A stretch of 64,000 nt of DNA from Kalmusia sp. IMI 367209 (GCA_027946365.1 JAPEUQ010000001.1:2976001-3040000), one strand, 5' to 3'; shown: positions 43,810 to 55,363, counted from the stretch's first letter. The notes: a model not told the origin generated them from the letters alone. Translations and numbers: made by a program.

Positions 43810-44138
43810 TTCACGAAAAGTGGCTAACACCAATCAAGGTAGTCGCTCACAGGTCAAAGCAATCGAAATAGCATAGCGAGGCGCTGATGATACCAATTTC
43901 TTTGTGTAAGACGGCTTTGCACAATGCATGAAAGAATTGTGAAGTTCTCAGTTCTCTATTGAACGATGTCCTTATTCGGTCATTGCACTTGTACGCCATT
44001 GTTCACATCTAAGTTTAAAGCTCGACATTCCGCACCGTTCTCACACTAGAATAATCTTCTCACATGTCACATATACATAATTCCTTCACGGTCAAAGTTC
44101 AATCAGAAAAAGACATACTTACCTGCAAGACTAACACA

Positions 44139-44771
44139 ATGGCCAGCCAGTTAATGTCCGAGAACCAAGACGACGAACGTTGCCACTCTTCGATGGGGTC
44201 TCATGTCAAAGAGGCCGCGGTAGTTGCCATCAACGTCCTCCCGTGCATCCTCGCAAATCACAAGCGACACAATACTGGTGCTTTCCTCCGCGCAGAGCGA
44301 GTCGTCCAACGCCTTTCCCGCATGGTCGACGCTCACTTAACCGCTGACAGCGATTCCGAAGAACTGCGAGTCGCCATCATCCACGCTATCAACACAGTCA
44401 GGGCAATGTTAAACGAACCTGGGGATGTGGCTGAGTCCCATGTCCCTGCATACGCACAAAAAGCCCCATCAATCACTAACCTCGGCATGTTCACCTCCCT
44501 GGTCTCCTCTAAACCATATAACGATTCGAATGCAGGTGGTTTTATGAGAGACATGGTTCTGGCCCGCGATGCCAGTGCGATCAGCGCAGCTAGTAACGCC
44601 GGCTCGTTCCGTCCAGATCCATACCGGTATTCATCAGAGCTCGCTAGCTCTGATTTGTTGTCTTTGCTCTCACCTACTGCGTCGGACTTCGTTCCGGCTG
44701 CAGCTGCGCGGGATGAATGGGAGTGCGATTTTTGCGGGCTGGAGTGTTTTTGTAAGAGCCTTGATGGCTGA
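44139..44771 (+). CDS. Hypothetical protein with Cys-rich C-terminus
   Basis: 210 aa from ATG 44139 (MASQLMSENQDD); an in-frame ATG at 44064 adds 25 weak residues. Helical N-terminal half (VKEAAVVAINVLPCILANHKRH, FLRAERVVQRLSRMVDAHL, ELRVAIIHAINTVRAML). The middle is Ser/Ala-rich and the end short and cysteine-containing (WECDFCGLECFCKSLDG), which could bind a metal. No family recognised and no signal peptide. Codon usage and length support a real gene; function unknown. Confidence 0.55.
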   Translation: MASQLMSENQDDERCHSSMGSHVKEAAVVAINVLPCILANHKRHNTGAFLRAERVVQRLSRMVDAHLTADSDSEELRVAIIHAINTVRAMLNEPGDVAESHVPAYAQKAPSITNLGMFTSLVSSKPYNDSNAGGFMRDMVLARDASAISAASNAGSFRPDPYRYSSELASSDLLSLLSPTASDFVPAAAARDEWECDFCGLECFCKSLDG

Positions 44772-45723
44772 TTAGCAGAGGAAGCAGGTCTTTGTTCGTA
44801 AGTCCTCTTCTTTTCGTAACTCCTGAATTTAATACTTTGTTCTTGTTTTTAACACTGTACTATCTATGCCTAAACTTGAGGTAAGTTTTGTTGCAGTTTC
44901 CTGTGCTGCTTGCAATTCTTTTCTGACTCGAACAATGTGACACAATCATTTGTATTCCAACGCTGCAGCGACCGAGGCTACGTCAATGGCTGCTGAGGGC
45001 AAGGGTGAGGTCGAATGGGGCCGATGCTGCACACCCATCCCACGCTAAGCTGCAGCTGTTGTCCCAACGATGCATGATCCTGTCGGAGAAGCGCGCACCA
45101 AAGACTAATGCAAGCACATGCAGGTTCCCGTTGTGTGATTGCTGCTGTACGTGTCCGCCCCGCATGCAACTTACCGATCAGGGGACGCTTGGCGGCCTTA
45201 CCGACAAGGTCTCCCGCGCCCCGGTTTTGGAGAAGCAGAGCGACGATACACACGTTCATCGACCGCAATGAAGCGGACGATGATCGTCTCCAGCAACAGG
45301 AGCATGATTGAGACGGCAAGCGATCCCATTGGCTCGTTTGCAGACTGCGTGCGCCTTCCGCCACAACCTCATTTTTTCCAGGGCAGCCTTGCCTCCGTGA
45401 CAAAGTAAATCTGTACATCGACAGAGCTTACTCAAAGATGTCTTCTCGCGTTCTTCATGTTGCTTCTGGCGGCTCATTGGTGCGCTTGGAATGCGGTGTA
45501 TCCTGTTCATTCGGCATGGCTGAAGGTGCGTCGACGAATGATGCAACTTCCTCGCATTCTCGTCCGAACCCGTGCCGTCCTTCTTGCCTCATTTCACCCA
45601 CATACGCAAAATTCGGCAGTCGCAAGGTTGTGCACTCACAGTCTCTCATCCTTCCAGTCGACTTCCTCCGACGTCCATGACAATCATCGTCCCACTCAGC
45701 CCATGATCTGACAGCAAGCCACG
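44772..45723. other. Intergenic, promoter of the ABC transporter
   Basis: About 950 bp with scattered short frames on both strands, none domain-like. Confidence 0.5.
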
Positions 45724-48700
45724 ATGAGTTCCAAAAGTGAGCTTCTTCGCAGCCTGCACTTTTCATCGCCTTTCCTGGTTGTTGCGTGCGCATTATTATT
45801 TTCAGCAGCGACCACCTGCTTTGTTCCCCCTTCGAAACGAATGACTCTCAATGCTTCACAACGAGCCGTCTCAAAGCATCTCGCCGCCGTGGTTGCAGTA
45901 TCGCACTTTCTTGAAGCAGTGCTCTGTGCCATTTGTCGAGGAATCCAAGCTCAATGCACCATTGCACCAGATGCAGTGGCATATTCAACTCTCAATCTTC
46001 TGATCTGGCTCATCATCTCCCTTATCCACACCGATGCGGAGCAAGTATACCGGCTATCCAATCTTTCCATTTGGGGAATTACGCTATGCTTGGATGGTGC
46101 CGTCTGCTTTCTATCCTTTCGTCCATCAAATGCTGGGTTTTTGGAATGCGTTGAACTATCAATTCGTTTCATCCGGATTGCCTCTCTTGCATTTCTCTGC
46201 GTTTCTACTACCTGGTCAACAAAGACGCCCCGACAGAGACAATCCGAACAAGAGCCTCCACTACAATCAGAAAATACGAACAGTGTGTTCTATTCGACGC
46301 GCAAGGACACTATTCTCGAACATGCCAAAGGAGGTGAATCTGGAGACGATAGCTCTAATACATCCTGGGAACAAAACGAGCGCATCGATCAAGTCGGCGG
46401 ATGGTGGGCTTACATGCATGAAGTCAAGTTCCTGTTACCATACATAGTACCCATCGAAGATCGACGGCGCCAACTTTACGCTCTAGTCATGTTCGTGCTT
46501 ATGCTCTGCGATAGAGCCTCTGTTCTACTCGGTCCGCGACTCCTCGGCAACATCGTGCAGACGATCAGCAACAAAGAAAGCACCGAGACGGGTCTCTATT
46601 CACAAATCCTGATCTATATTTTCGCTATCAAAGTTTCCCATGATCTCGTATTGGAGCCTGCAAGACGGTGGCTAAGCATCCGATACTTCTACGATAGCTA
46701 TTTAGACTTGCTGCTATCGCTGGCCTCGCATGTTTTCGGGCTATCTTTCGAGTTCCACGAGAACAAACAAACCGGAGAGATTATAGCAGCTATAGGACAA
46801 GGAGAGATCCTGAACAAGTTCGTCGATGATTTCATCGAGAATACGCTTCCACTGGTACTGGATATCATCGTGGCATTCGGTTACCTCACTTATCTCTTCG
46901 ACGTATATGTCGGTTTGATACTCGCGACGACATATGTCTTCTACGGAGTCGTGACATATAAAGGCACCATGTTGTGTGCTAGGGTTCGTCGAAAGTATCG
47001 AGAGACGTCACGCATCGAGTGGAACGTACTTCATGAAGCTGTGGCAAATTGGATGTCTACCTTCTACCTGAACCGGCAAGAGTACCAGCATCGTCGCCTT
47101 GAGAGGCTCACTCGCCAGGAGTTGATGGAACAGGCGCATGGCTACGATTTATCCCTGACAATGCGAGTCTGTCAGACTTTGGTCATGTGTCTAGGATATT
47201 GCGCCATCCTGCTTCGCACCGTGCAACTTGTCAGCCATGCGAAGGATGCGGTTGGAGATTTTGTCACCCTACTTTTCTATTGGAGTTTCTTCACTACTCC
47301 CCTTTTCAAGATAGCGCACTTCTACAGCTCTATAACTGAGCTTCTTGTCGACGTCGAACGGCTGCGACAACTTATGCACACCAAACCAAGTGTAAACGAT
47401 CGTGAAGGAGCTCGAGATTTTCAATATCGAGATGGTAAGGTGGAGTTTCGAAACGTGTCTTTTACTTATGATGGCGAAAGATTAGTATTGGATCATCTAA
47501 ACTTCGTCGTTGAGCCAGGTTGCACTGTGGCTTTCGTTGGTCGGTCGGGTAGTGGAAAGACCACGACCTGTGATAAATTGCTCTTCCGCGCTTATGATGT
47601 TACTGAAGGTGCGATACTAATAGATGACCAAGACATTCGTAGCCTGAAGCAAAGGAGCTTGAGGGAGACAATCGGTATCGTGAGACAAGAGCCGACCTTC
47701 AACAACGACACTGTACTGGAGAACGTTCGATACGCTCGCTTGGAAGCTAGCGATGAGGAAGTCGTAACTGCTTGTAAGGATGCTGCAATCCATGATCAAA
47801 TTACGAGATTTCCCATGGGTTACCACACAAGAATCGGAGAGCGTGGCATTAAACTTTCTGGCGGGGAACGGCAACGACTAGCGATTGCGCAACTTTTTCT
47901 CCGGAACCCAAAAATCGTGGTCATGGATGAGGCCACTTCAAGCGTGGACAATGTTACCGAGGCAGAGATTCAGGAATCTTTCGCGAGAATCTGCAAGGGT
48001 CGTACGACGATCATCATTGCTCATCGGCTTTCGACGGTGCAACACGTTGACAAGATCTTCGTGCTAGATAGAGGCAACATTGCCGAGCGCGGCAATCACG
48101 AAGAGCTTTTGAGATTGCGGGGCAGGTATTCCCAACTCTGGAATAAGACGCAGACAGCAAAGAAGCTCAAGAGCGACTTGGAACGTGTCAATTGCTCTTC
48201 TACAGAGGGACTGAGGCACGGCCATCGCCTTATCGATCTGTCTAGTGATAGCGGTTCCGAGGCTGACTGTGGCTCGCTTGGAGACATCATGCAAGTTGAT
48301 GGGGCGAGTAGCAGCAAACAGACCGACGAAGGACGCACAGGTATGCGTAAGAGATTGAACAGCCTGAAAGAAAAATTTCGCGGCAGCAAGAATAGGGATG
48401 AGGAAGATGAATCCTACGACGAAGAAGACGAAGATACCTCACCAATCCGCGTCATATCTCCAAGGGTGACGGAAGCTAGTCCTCCAGTTACCTTTTCTCG
48501 TCGTTCTTCCCGCCGCAGGTTCTCCCGTGGCATGAAGTCTAGTCTTGTCTCCTCTCCTATCTCGCCAACTGGAGTTCAAACGCGCGACATCTCGGCCCCC
48601 ACGTCGCCTGTCCATATGTCAACGCAAGAGCCATTAGATCATAATCCCGTTTCTCCACCGAGCCGCATCCCGATCAGTGTGCATCCGCTTGCTACACCTG

Positions 48701-48879
48701 TGCGAACAAGGCAGAGTAGCACACGTGATGCACTATTGCAGTCGCCGCTGCAGTCTCCCGGCCGCAATGCGGCGCTTCACAGTCACCCGATTCTGACGGA
48801 CGGAGACGACATCAACGGGTCTGAGGAAACGTATCATACAGCCGGATCGTCCACTGAGAATCGTACGGGTATCAATTAG
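45724..48879 (+). CDS. HMT1/ABCB6-type vacuolar ABC half-transporter
   Basis: Intronless, 1051 aa. The N-terminal extension of about five hydrophobic helices (residues 15-165, e.g. FLVVACALLFSAATTCF and YSTLNLLIWLIISLI) precedes the six-helix ABC membrane domain (about 245-530), the layout of heavy-metal-tolerance HMT1 proteins. The nucleotide-binding domain has Walker A GRSGSGKTTT (about 605), signature LSGGERQR (about 711), Walker B VVMDEATSSVD (about 731) and the switch His in IIAHRLSTV. HMT1-type pumps move phytochelatin- or glutathione-metal complexes into the vacuole. The last 230 residues are a disordered, Ser/Pro/Arg-rich tail with acidic run DEEDESYDEEDED, longer than in yeast homologues and a likely phosphorylation target. 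Confidence 0.92.
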   Translation: MSSKSELLRSLHFSSPFLVVACALLFSAATTCFVPPSKRMTLNASQRAVSKHLAAVVAVSHFLEAVLCAICRGIQAQCTIAPDAVAYSTLNLLIWLIISLIHTDAEQVYRLSNLSIWGITLCLDGAVCFLSFRPSNAGFLECVELSIRFIRIASLAFLCVSTTWSTKTPRQRQSEQEPPLQSENTNSVFYSTRKDTILEHAKGGESGDDSSNTSWEQNERIDQVGGWWAYMHEVKFLLPYIVPIEDRRRQLYALVMFVLMLCDRASVLLGPRLLGNIVQTISNKESTETGLYSQILIYIFAIKVSHDLVLEPARRWLSIRYFYDSYLDLLLSLASHVFGLSFEFHENKQTGEIIAAIGQGEILNKFVDDFIENTLPLVLDIIVAFGYLTYLFDVYVGLILATTYVFYGVVTYKGTMLCARVRRKYRETSRIEWNVLHEAVANWMSTFYLNRQEYQHRRLERLTRQELMEQAHGYDLSLTMRVCQTLVMCLGYCAILLRTVQLVSHAKDAVGDFVTLLFYWSFFTTPLFKIAHFYSSITELLVDVERLRQLMHTKPSVNDREGARDFQYRDGKVEFRNVSFTYDGERLVLDHLNFVVEPGCTVAFVGRSGSGKTTTCDKLLFRAYDVTEGAILIDDQDIRSLKQRSLRETIGIVRQEPTFNNDTVLENVRYARLEASDEEVVTACKDAAIHDQITRFPMGYHTRIGERGIKLSGGERQRLAIAQLFLRNPKIVVMDEATSSVDNVTEAEIQESFARICKGRTTIIIAHRLSTVQHVDKIFVLDRGNIAERGNHEELLRLRGRYSQLWNKTQTAKKLKSDLERVNCSSTEGLRHGHRLIDLSSDSGSEADCGSLGDIMQVDGASSSKQTDEGRTGMRKRLNSLKEKFRGSKNRDEEDESYDEEDEDTSPIRVISPRVTEASPPVTFSRRSSRRRFSRGMKSSLVSSPISPTGVQTRDISAPTSPVHMSTQEPLDHNPVSPPSRIPISVHPLATPVRTRQSSTRDALLQSPLQSPGRNAALHSHPILTDGDDINGSEETYHTAGSSTENRTGIN

Positions 48880-49697
48880 GGAGCTTTCATCATTGAGCCT
48901 TGTATGGTTTTGGAAACAGGTTGGCTTCTTACCACCGTCAAAAGAAGGAATCGTTGACCTCGAGTGGTATTTGAGCATTCATCTCGATGTTTCTGCACCT
49001 GTTTATAAGAAGCAGAATGTCTAGGTTTAAAAAAAAGTCTCTCTTTACGCTCTTTGGAGCACTTACTCGGATATGTTACGATAGTAGGGTTAGCGACATA
49101 ATATAAGGTAGATAAAACTATGCTTTGCGCATTGGTATCCTTCTTGGCTTCCGTGATGAGAGCTCGTGCTGTGCTCAATCTATCGCTGGAGCAATATACT
49201 GCTTCTATGAATCGTAGTAGCTTACCTCAACACTATCTAAAAGCAGCCAACTCTACTAAACCCCGAGTCATTCTCTATGACTCAGGCACACATTGGGAAG
49301 ATATGCCCCGTGCTGACCACCGCTCCGGTAGTGAAGAGTTCCAACTCCAATAGACGATGAGCGCCATCATCGCTACTTTCCACTCATGGGCTCCTAAGCC
49401 GTAGATGCACAGCAACTGTATTTCATTCCGCTCCTACTCTACACTCTCCATGTTCCAGTCGTTGACTTCTTCGTGTTTACACCCTCGCTCAACCCCTCGT
49501 GCGACAATCTTCGTGGAGTCGTTACGTCCGTATGATCCAGTGCCGCAGGCAGCAGTCCTCGGCGGAAACATGCCATTGGGCTGTCCATCTTTTAGCCGAG
49601 CACGACCCCGCTCCGCAATGACTCCTGTATCTCGAGTTTTTAGTGACCGCTTTGGTGGGTGCGCGCAGTGTCGAGGTGGAAAGGCGGAATACGAGGG

Positions 49698-49706
49698 GTT
49701 TATATA
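49698..49706 (-). promoter_or_regulatory. TATATAAAC box, promoter-like unit B
   Basis: Minus-strand TATATAAAC with CTAAAA 55-60 nt downstream (49643-49638) and an intervening pyrimidine-rich leader; GGTCACTAAAA matches AGTCACTAAAA in the 15.2-kb unit. Confidence 0.35.
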
Positions 49707-52700
49707 GTACTTTCATCCCCGGGCGGGAGATTGGGTATGAGTCGTTCGAGGCGGGGAGAGCATGGCTGACTCGTCGCTGTAGTTTTGAAACGGGCAGCGG
49801 ACGTTGCACGGAAAGACATCCTCTTTTTACGTCCGCATGTTACTGTTATGCTGTTGTTGTTTGTTTGATTGGTGTCTTTGTATGGAAGGAGAGCTGCGCA
49901 CGGGCAGAACATCGTTACCTCATCTCTGTGTTTGGGTCCGAGCACGCAGCACATGGCTGGGACATCGTCATTTTGGTCTTCGGGCGTGCGGTGGTGTGCA
50001 GGGAGCGAGCCCATGAGAATGAAGAGGCCACCTTTGGAGGCCTGGGGCGGCTGAGTTAGACTGGGCTGAGGTTGCGGGAGGAGAGGAGCGAGGAGGGGAC
50101 ATGCTTTTTGATTGAACGAATTCGGAGAAGGCGTTTAGGCTTTCGGGTGGTAACTCAGACGCTCACATGCCATTCTAGATTGAAGGATTTGGCGCTACTC
50201 TCATGAACTGGATATCCCTATTTTTAGATTCACCTTCTGGAGGAGATTGTAGAAGGAGAAGTCAGCCAGGAGCCACATAGTCTATTTTGTCTATAATTTA
50301 TGGTGTGGTTGGCAAGAGGCAGACGGAGGAAGGACCCATACAATCCTAGTCACGGACTTCTGGTCCACCAGAGACATAATTTTGTGAGGCTAGCCTTTAG
50401 CATCAAAGGAGATGTGATGTAGGGAAGAGAAGTATGACACAGCGGAAGACTTCTAATCCAGCCCACAGAGGTTTCCGAGATGGGGGTTGATCGCTGTGCC
50501 AGAGACCAAAATCAATGTATTTGGCTGAACATCGGTCGTGCCAAAATAGACTTTTCTTAGCGTCCGCTTTGCTTGAAGGTGAGGACAGGTCGTACTGTGG
50601 CATTTCAAGTGGCTCTCCCATAGCGGTTGACGTGATCCACCAACTGTTTTGGTCAGGACAACATGTTTTGGTGTAAGGATTGAGCATTGGTATAGCACTT
50701 TAGATTTCTTAGAATAGTGTGCGAGATGAATCATCGACACCACCGATCTCATCGGAATAGAAAATTGTCGTTGTAAGATCCCAGCTCTACTTGTCGATTG
50801 CAGATTCTATCGAACAACTTCATGCCGCTTGCCACAATGTGGGGACCACCATGGTCGCGATCGATGTGGCTCGCTGGCTGGGTATATTAGAGTAAAGTAA
50901 GACGGAAGAAGAAGAAGACATAACGCTGTGGTTAATTCTTTTTGGACAAACAAGGGGTACTCCATACAAGGTCGTCCTTACAAATTTTAGTGAGGAATAG
51001 GAGTGGAGCGTACGGAAGAGGAATGTAAGATCGAGGTGGAGGTACGATTTAATAGTCCATTTCCACAGCCTTCTTATTTGAGCATAGCATTGAAAGCCCA
51101 ATAGAGCACATGAGGATTCAATTTTTATTGGAGTGCGAGTGGCCTCTTGCGTACATAGGGCTTTGAATACCAAGAAAATTAAACAAGGCGCAGCCCAGGG
51201 AGCGTTCAGTGCTATATCCGTTGATGGCGAACAATTGGCGTCCAGAGATGTGCCAAAGATAGCCGCACAATCCAAGATGCGCTGTTATGAACAAGTCTTG
51301 TAGAGGGGGCAGCGAAACGCGCATGATAACAATGATGCTGCTTTTTGGATTGAGAGGTGAAGGATTGATAAGGCTATAGGCAAAAAGATAGTCTTCTTGC
51401 TCAGAGACGAGGATCTTTCATTATGTTTGAGAATATGGGATTTGGTTATGGCGTTTTTCAGCCTATGTTTGCAGTAGAGAAGACAGATATAGTCCCCTAA
51501 CAGCGGCCGTTCTGGGAAAGAGTCAAGACATTCTAGACTGTTGGGTATGATTTTAGACAAATTGACGCGAATTCATACCCGGTAGCGTTCCATCTTTCGT
51601 CAAGAAGTAAGGAAGGTGGTAGAGTATAAAACGTGGAAGTCAACGACTGCCTTTTGGTGTTAGATCCCGAATAGTCGTTGATGCTGGCGAGAGATACACA
51701 GCACATCTGTGGAACGTTCTTCGGTTTTAATTCTACTGGCGAACAAATTGTAGCTGTATTGTTGTTGTTGTTGTTTGAGGCTGGGAAGAGAGACTATATG
51801 ATGACCTGCTCTGGATTCTGTAGGTAGAGTTTCCTCGCCGACATGGCTTTATACTCTGTATTATTGGGTTTGGACAGACATACAAATGTCGCATCGCGAA
51901 AGCGCTTGTGCTCTTGAAAGCGAAGTATTAGCATAGACACGCATGTTGAATTCCAAGATTTGAAGCAGCCACAGGGAACCACGACGTATGTTGCATCTGT
52001 TGTATATCTTGTATGATTTGAAAACACAAGCCCACTCCCGGCCATGGAAACATGAGTGAGCAATTTAGAAGTAGATAGGGGAGCTACGTACGATGCATGA
52101 GATGTATGTGTTACAAAGTTGAAATAACAAGAATGCTTCCGACCATGCATCATTTTCGCTTCGGACAATGGACAGAAGAGATGCGTTATCCCTTTGTTTT
52201 AGATTCCGAATAGGAGACTCTCTACTCAAAGCCATGCTTGACCCTCAACTACGTCTTTCAAGAGGAAAGGGAGTAAAATTCACACGGATACGCCGCAAGA
52301 GGCTTCTGTTTTCCGGACGAAGCAGAAAGAATGCGTCACGTAGTCTGTTCGATCGCCTAGTTCAAGAACCAGACTGCGCTCCCAAGCATGGATCGCATCG
52401 TCCCCTATTTTTAATAGGAACGGAGGGGAAGGAGCACGCCTCATAAGTTTTTGATCTGGTAGTTGAGACTTCGTCGCCAGCCATATCCATTCATGGACAC
52501 CTCCCTATATTTGTGGATGTTCTGGAAGGAAAGGAGGAGCAGGCGCACACCACATACGTTCATTGTCTGCCTGTTTTACAAATCCAGATTTCACCCAAAC
52601 ATCATAAGCTAGAATTTTGGTAGAAAGTGACGTCCATATGGAGTTTTCTTCTTCTATTCAAGTGCCTAGAAACATAGTATCGACGCTAGGGATGATATAT

Positions 52701-53359
52701 GTTTGTTCACGATTTTAAAGAAAACAAGAAGTGCAGGCCACATTGCAACCTTGCCGACGGACGGGGTTTTAGAGCCCGAAACTTTTCTCCCAGATATACG
52801 TTCGTGTCTGCGTTCATTTTCATTTTCGCAATGGAGAGCGGCAAAACGTCACATAACCCTCTGATCTCACCAATGCGAAAACCCGACTTCGCCCCCAGCC
52901 ATACATCCGAAGCAGCTTTCGTTTTGATAAAGAAGAGAAAGAGAGCCCACCACATGTATTTGTTAGATTCCATTTCAGAACCTCAGATTGTACTCCAGAT
53001 ACGCCCTTGTCCCAGCCCCACCCTAGAGCCACAAAAGAGGGAGGCGGAGGCACAAGCCCTATGAACTTTCTTGACTGAGAATTTCTGAACGCCAGACTCT
53101 TCTCCCCATACATTTGTAATTCGTTGTGTTTGCCTCTTTGCATGAGGCGTAGAGGAGGTAGATGGCACATCATTCTGTTAAAGAAGTTCTTTTGCCTTCC
53201 AATCTCCTCCTCCTCCGAGCATATGGCAGGATCGATGGACATTAGAGGCCCATGACGAAGACAAGCGTCACATTAAGTGGCGTGATGAACATTTTAGGTA
53301 GCTCTCGGCGAGCAAGGTGGGAGTTGTGTGAGGAGAAAAGAAAAGTGTGCGAGGGCCAG

Positions 53360-53368
53360 GTTTATATA
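53360..53368 (-). promoter_or_regulatory. TATATAAAC box, promoter-like unit C
   Basis: Minus-strand TATATAAAC, leader containing CTTTTCT and TCACAC, then CCTAAAATG (53298-53290). A minus-strand frame of 140 codons (53242-52820) follows but shows no domain. Confidence 0.35.
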
Positions 53369-53625
53369 CCTATGTAGGGTTCGTCTGTTGGAATTCAGGA
53401 TGAATGTGGACCGTGACCTGGACCTTAGTCTGTATGCTTTTGCATAAAGGGGGAAAATGTATGGAGTCTATTACCACGTGACATGCGGCCTTTCCAAAGC
53501 CCAGAGAAGGAGAACAATTCAACGACGCAAAAGTAGCAATCATATATATATCCAAGAATATGCCAAAACGGAAACTCCCCCACAATGCAACGCATGCGCC
53601 CGAAAAACTCCATTGTGATAACGCT

Positions 53626-55050
53626 CTACAACTTAGTCTCCCCCTTTGCAAACTCTTCCTGCAGCACCATGCCCACTGGGCCCCCTCGGCTCCCGTCTCC
53701 CGCCCACTGCTCCTCAGGCACCCGCTCGGCGGGCCACTTCCACCGGTCCTTGAATTCCTCCGGCGTACGTCCCATGACGCACTCCACGATGCTGTCTCCG
53801 ATCACGGGTAGGAACTTGAAGCCGTGGCCCGAGCCGCCAGTCGCTACGAACAGGCCCTTGTACTTGGGGTGATACGTGATGAGGAAGTCGCCGTCGCGGG
53901 TGTCAGTGTACCAGCAGATCCTTGAGACGGTGAAAGGGCGCGAGGGCGTCGCGAGAGACGGGTGGATGGAGGCGAGGAAGTTGCGGCAAGCACGGCGGCC
54001 TTCGGCGGGTACGACGAGGTTGGGATCGGTGACGTGGGTGTAGGGGAGGGAGACTGTGATGGTCTCGTTGGGGTCTGAGGATTCGGGGTGTGGGATGGTG
54101 GTGGGGTTGAGGTAGCCGTGGCCATGGCGCGCGACCTTGAGTTTGCCGCGCGAGGGGGGGATCATGAAGAGCGCGTTGGAAAGGTTGAGGATGGTGGGTC
54201 TTTGGGCGATGGCGGCTTCTTCTTCCGCGGAGATGGGGCATGTAGCAGAGGACTTGGCCCGTCGACTTGCAGATACCGCGGAGGTCGATCAGGGACGCTG
54301 ACCATGCGCCTGCGGCGAGGATCGTGAGGTCTGCGCGGAGTTCGGACGAGTCGCTGAGTAGGGCACCAGAGACGGTGTTCTTCTCGAAGTCGAATAAGAG
54401 TTTCTTGACTGACCCGACGACGAAGTTTACTCTGTTGAAATTCTCCACCTCTTTCCGTAGCCACACCATTGCGCCTTCAGCATCTGCCCAACCTGAGCTC
54501 CAGTTTACATATCCTGTAGTACCGCAGGCTAGTACGTCGCTGTTTTCTAAGCCGCATACTCTTCCGATCTCTTGTGCTGATTTTAATACTTCTACTTTGT
54601 CTATTCCGATTGATTGTACATTTGCCAGTGAGTCCGGGACATATCGCTGCTCGGGGCCGGATGCAGTCACACACAGGCCTACTTCATGGTAGTGTTCCGG
54701 GGCGAAATCGGTGCGCCAGCGTCCCTGGGCAATCGTAGCGAGGCGTGCGTAAGGTGCGGAGGCATAGTCAGGACGGATGATGCGAGAAGAGTCGACCTAA
54801 CCGGCTTGAGTCTGTGATAGGGAATGAAAGTTGAGAATGTGTGTGTGACTAAGTCAGACCTTCAGATATGGAACACTCTTGCACTTACGCTTGAGCCATC
54901 CGAAGAAGGAAAGGGATTCCGATCTACTACAGTGATTGAGGTGTTCTTGAACTGCGGATTCTTGCAGAATGCATGAGCGGTGGACAGGCCGAAAGCACCG
55001 CTTCCGATGATAAGAACAGACGCGGGGGTATCAATTGGATCCGACGCCAT
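53626..55050 (-). CDS. FAD-dependent amine/amino-acid oxidase, sarcosine-oxidase/FAOX type (2 exons, one-base break)
   Basis: Exons 55050-54889 and 54796-53626 (92-nt intron). The dinucleotide motif is IIGSGAFGLSTAHAF, and TVVDRNPFP carries the acidic end of the second strand. Central DAO-domain motifs include GWADAEGAM and LTILAAGAWSASLI. The C-terminal part has RICWYTDTRDGDFLI, with the Cys that binds FAD covalently in monomeric sarcosine oxidases, and ATGGSGHGFKFLPVIG. The frame changes within GGGG at 54235-54238 (one base extra); removing one base gives 1332 nt (443 aa). Likely substrates are secondary amines such as sarcosine, pipecolate or fructosyl-amino acids; sequence alone cannot decide. 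Possibly peroxisomal, though the last residues (GETKL) form only a weak PTS1-like end. Confidence 0.87.
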
Positions 55051-55363
55051 GATGAATATTTGATTCTATGACACAAAAAGAGATCCTAATGTGATCTATA
55101 TGAAGAAGGAAAGAAAAGAAGGGAAATTATACTACCTTGGTGTGGGCCGATCTAGATAAAGATGGCGGGGAAAGCTCCGATGTCGAAGGCGCACGCGTCG
55201 GTTTTCTTCGGTCCAAAAAGTTTGCTGCTGCTGGTCGGAAGGAGGTTGAGCTTGGGCCAACTCAAGCCCGAGAAAAGCTTCCGCAATCCGCGACAACAGT
55301 CATTTGGCTGCAATCGAGTCCACGTCGCTCATTTTCGTTCACCCAGGACCCAATTGCGCCGAC

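Larger units (their letters stand above)
48880..53625. other. 4.7-kb gene-free block with diverged repeats and TATA-like leaders
   Basis: No gene with domain-like features. From about 52370 to 53130 a motif near CCCAGCCATACATCC recurs (about 52475, 52379 in altered form, 52893, 53012, 53097). It alternates with a purine-rich GGAGCAC(G)CC-type motif (about 52431, 52535, 52945, 53045). Translations of neighbouring copies remain similar in one plus-strand frame (for example PDFAPSH and PDCAPKH) but are interrupted by stops. Minus-strand TATATAAAC boxes lie at 49698-49706 and 53360-53368, each followed by a pyrimidine-rich leader and CTAAAA. This may be a decayed repeat family or unrecognised short transcripts. 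Confidence 0.4.

Noticed and set aside
52168..53064. Plus-strand frames (92 and 121 codons) in the second gene-free block
   Set aside because: Not called as genes because the shared frame is interrupted by stops and the opposite strand shows equally good similarity; reported only as repeat units.
52820..53242. 140-codon minus-strand frame after the 53.36-kb TATA box
   Set aside because: No domain, no homologue recalled, and it overlaps the repeat units; insufficient support for a CDS.
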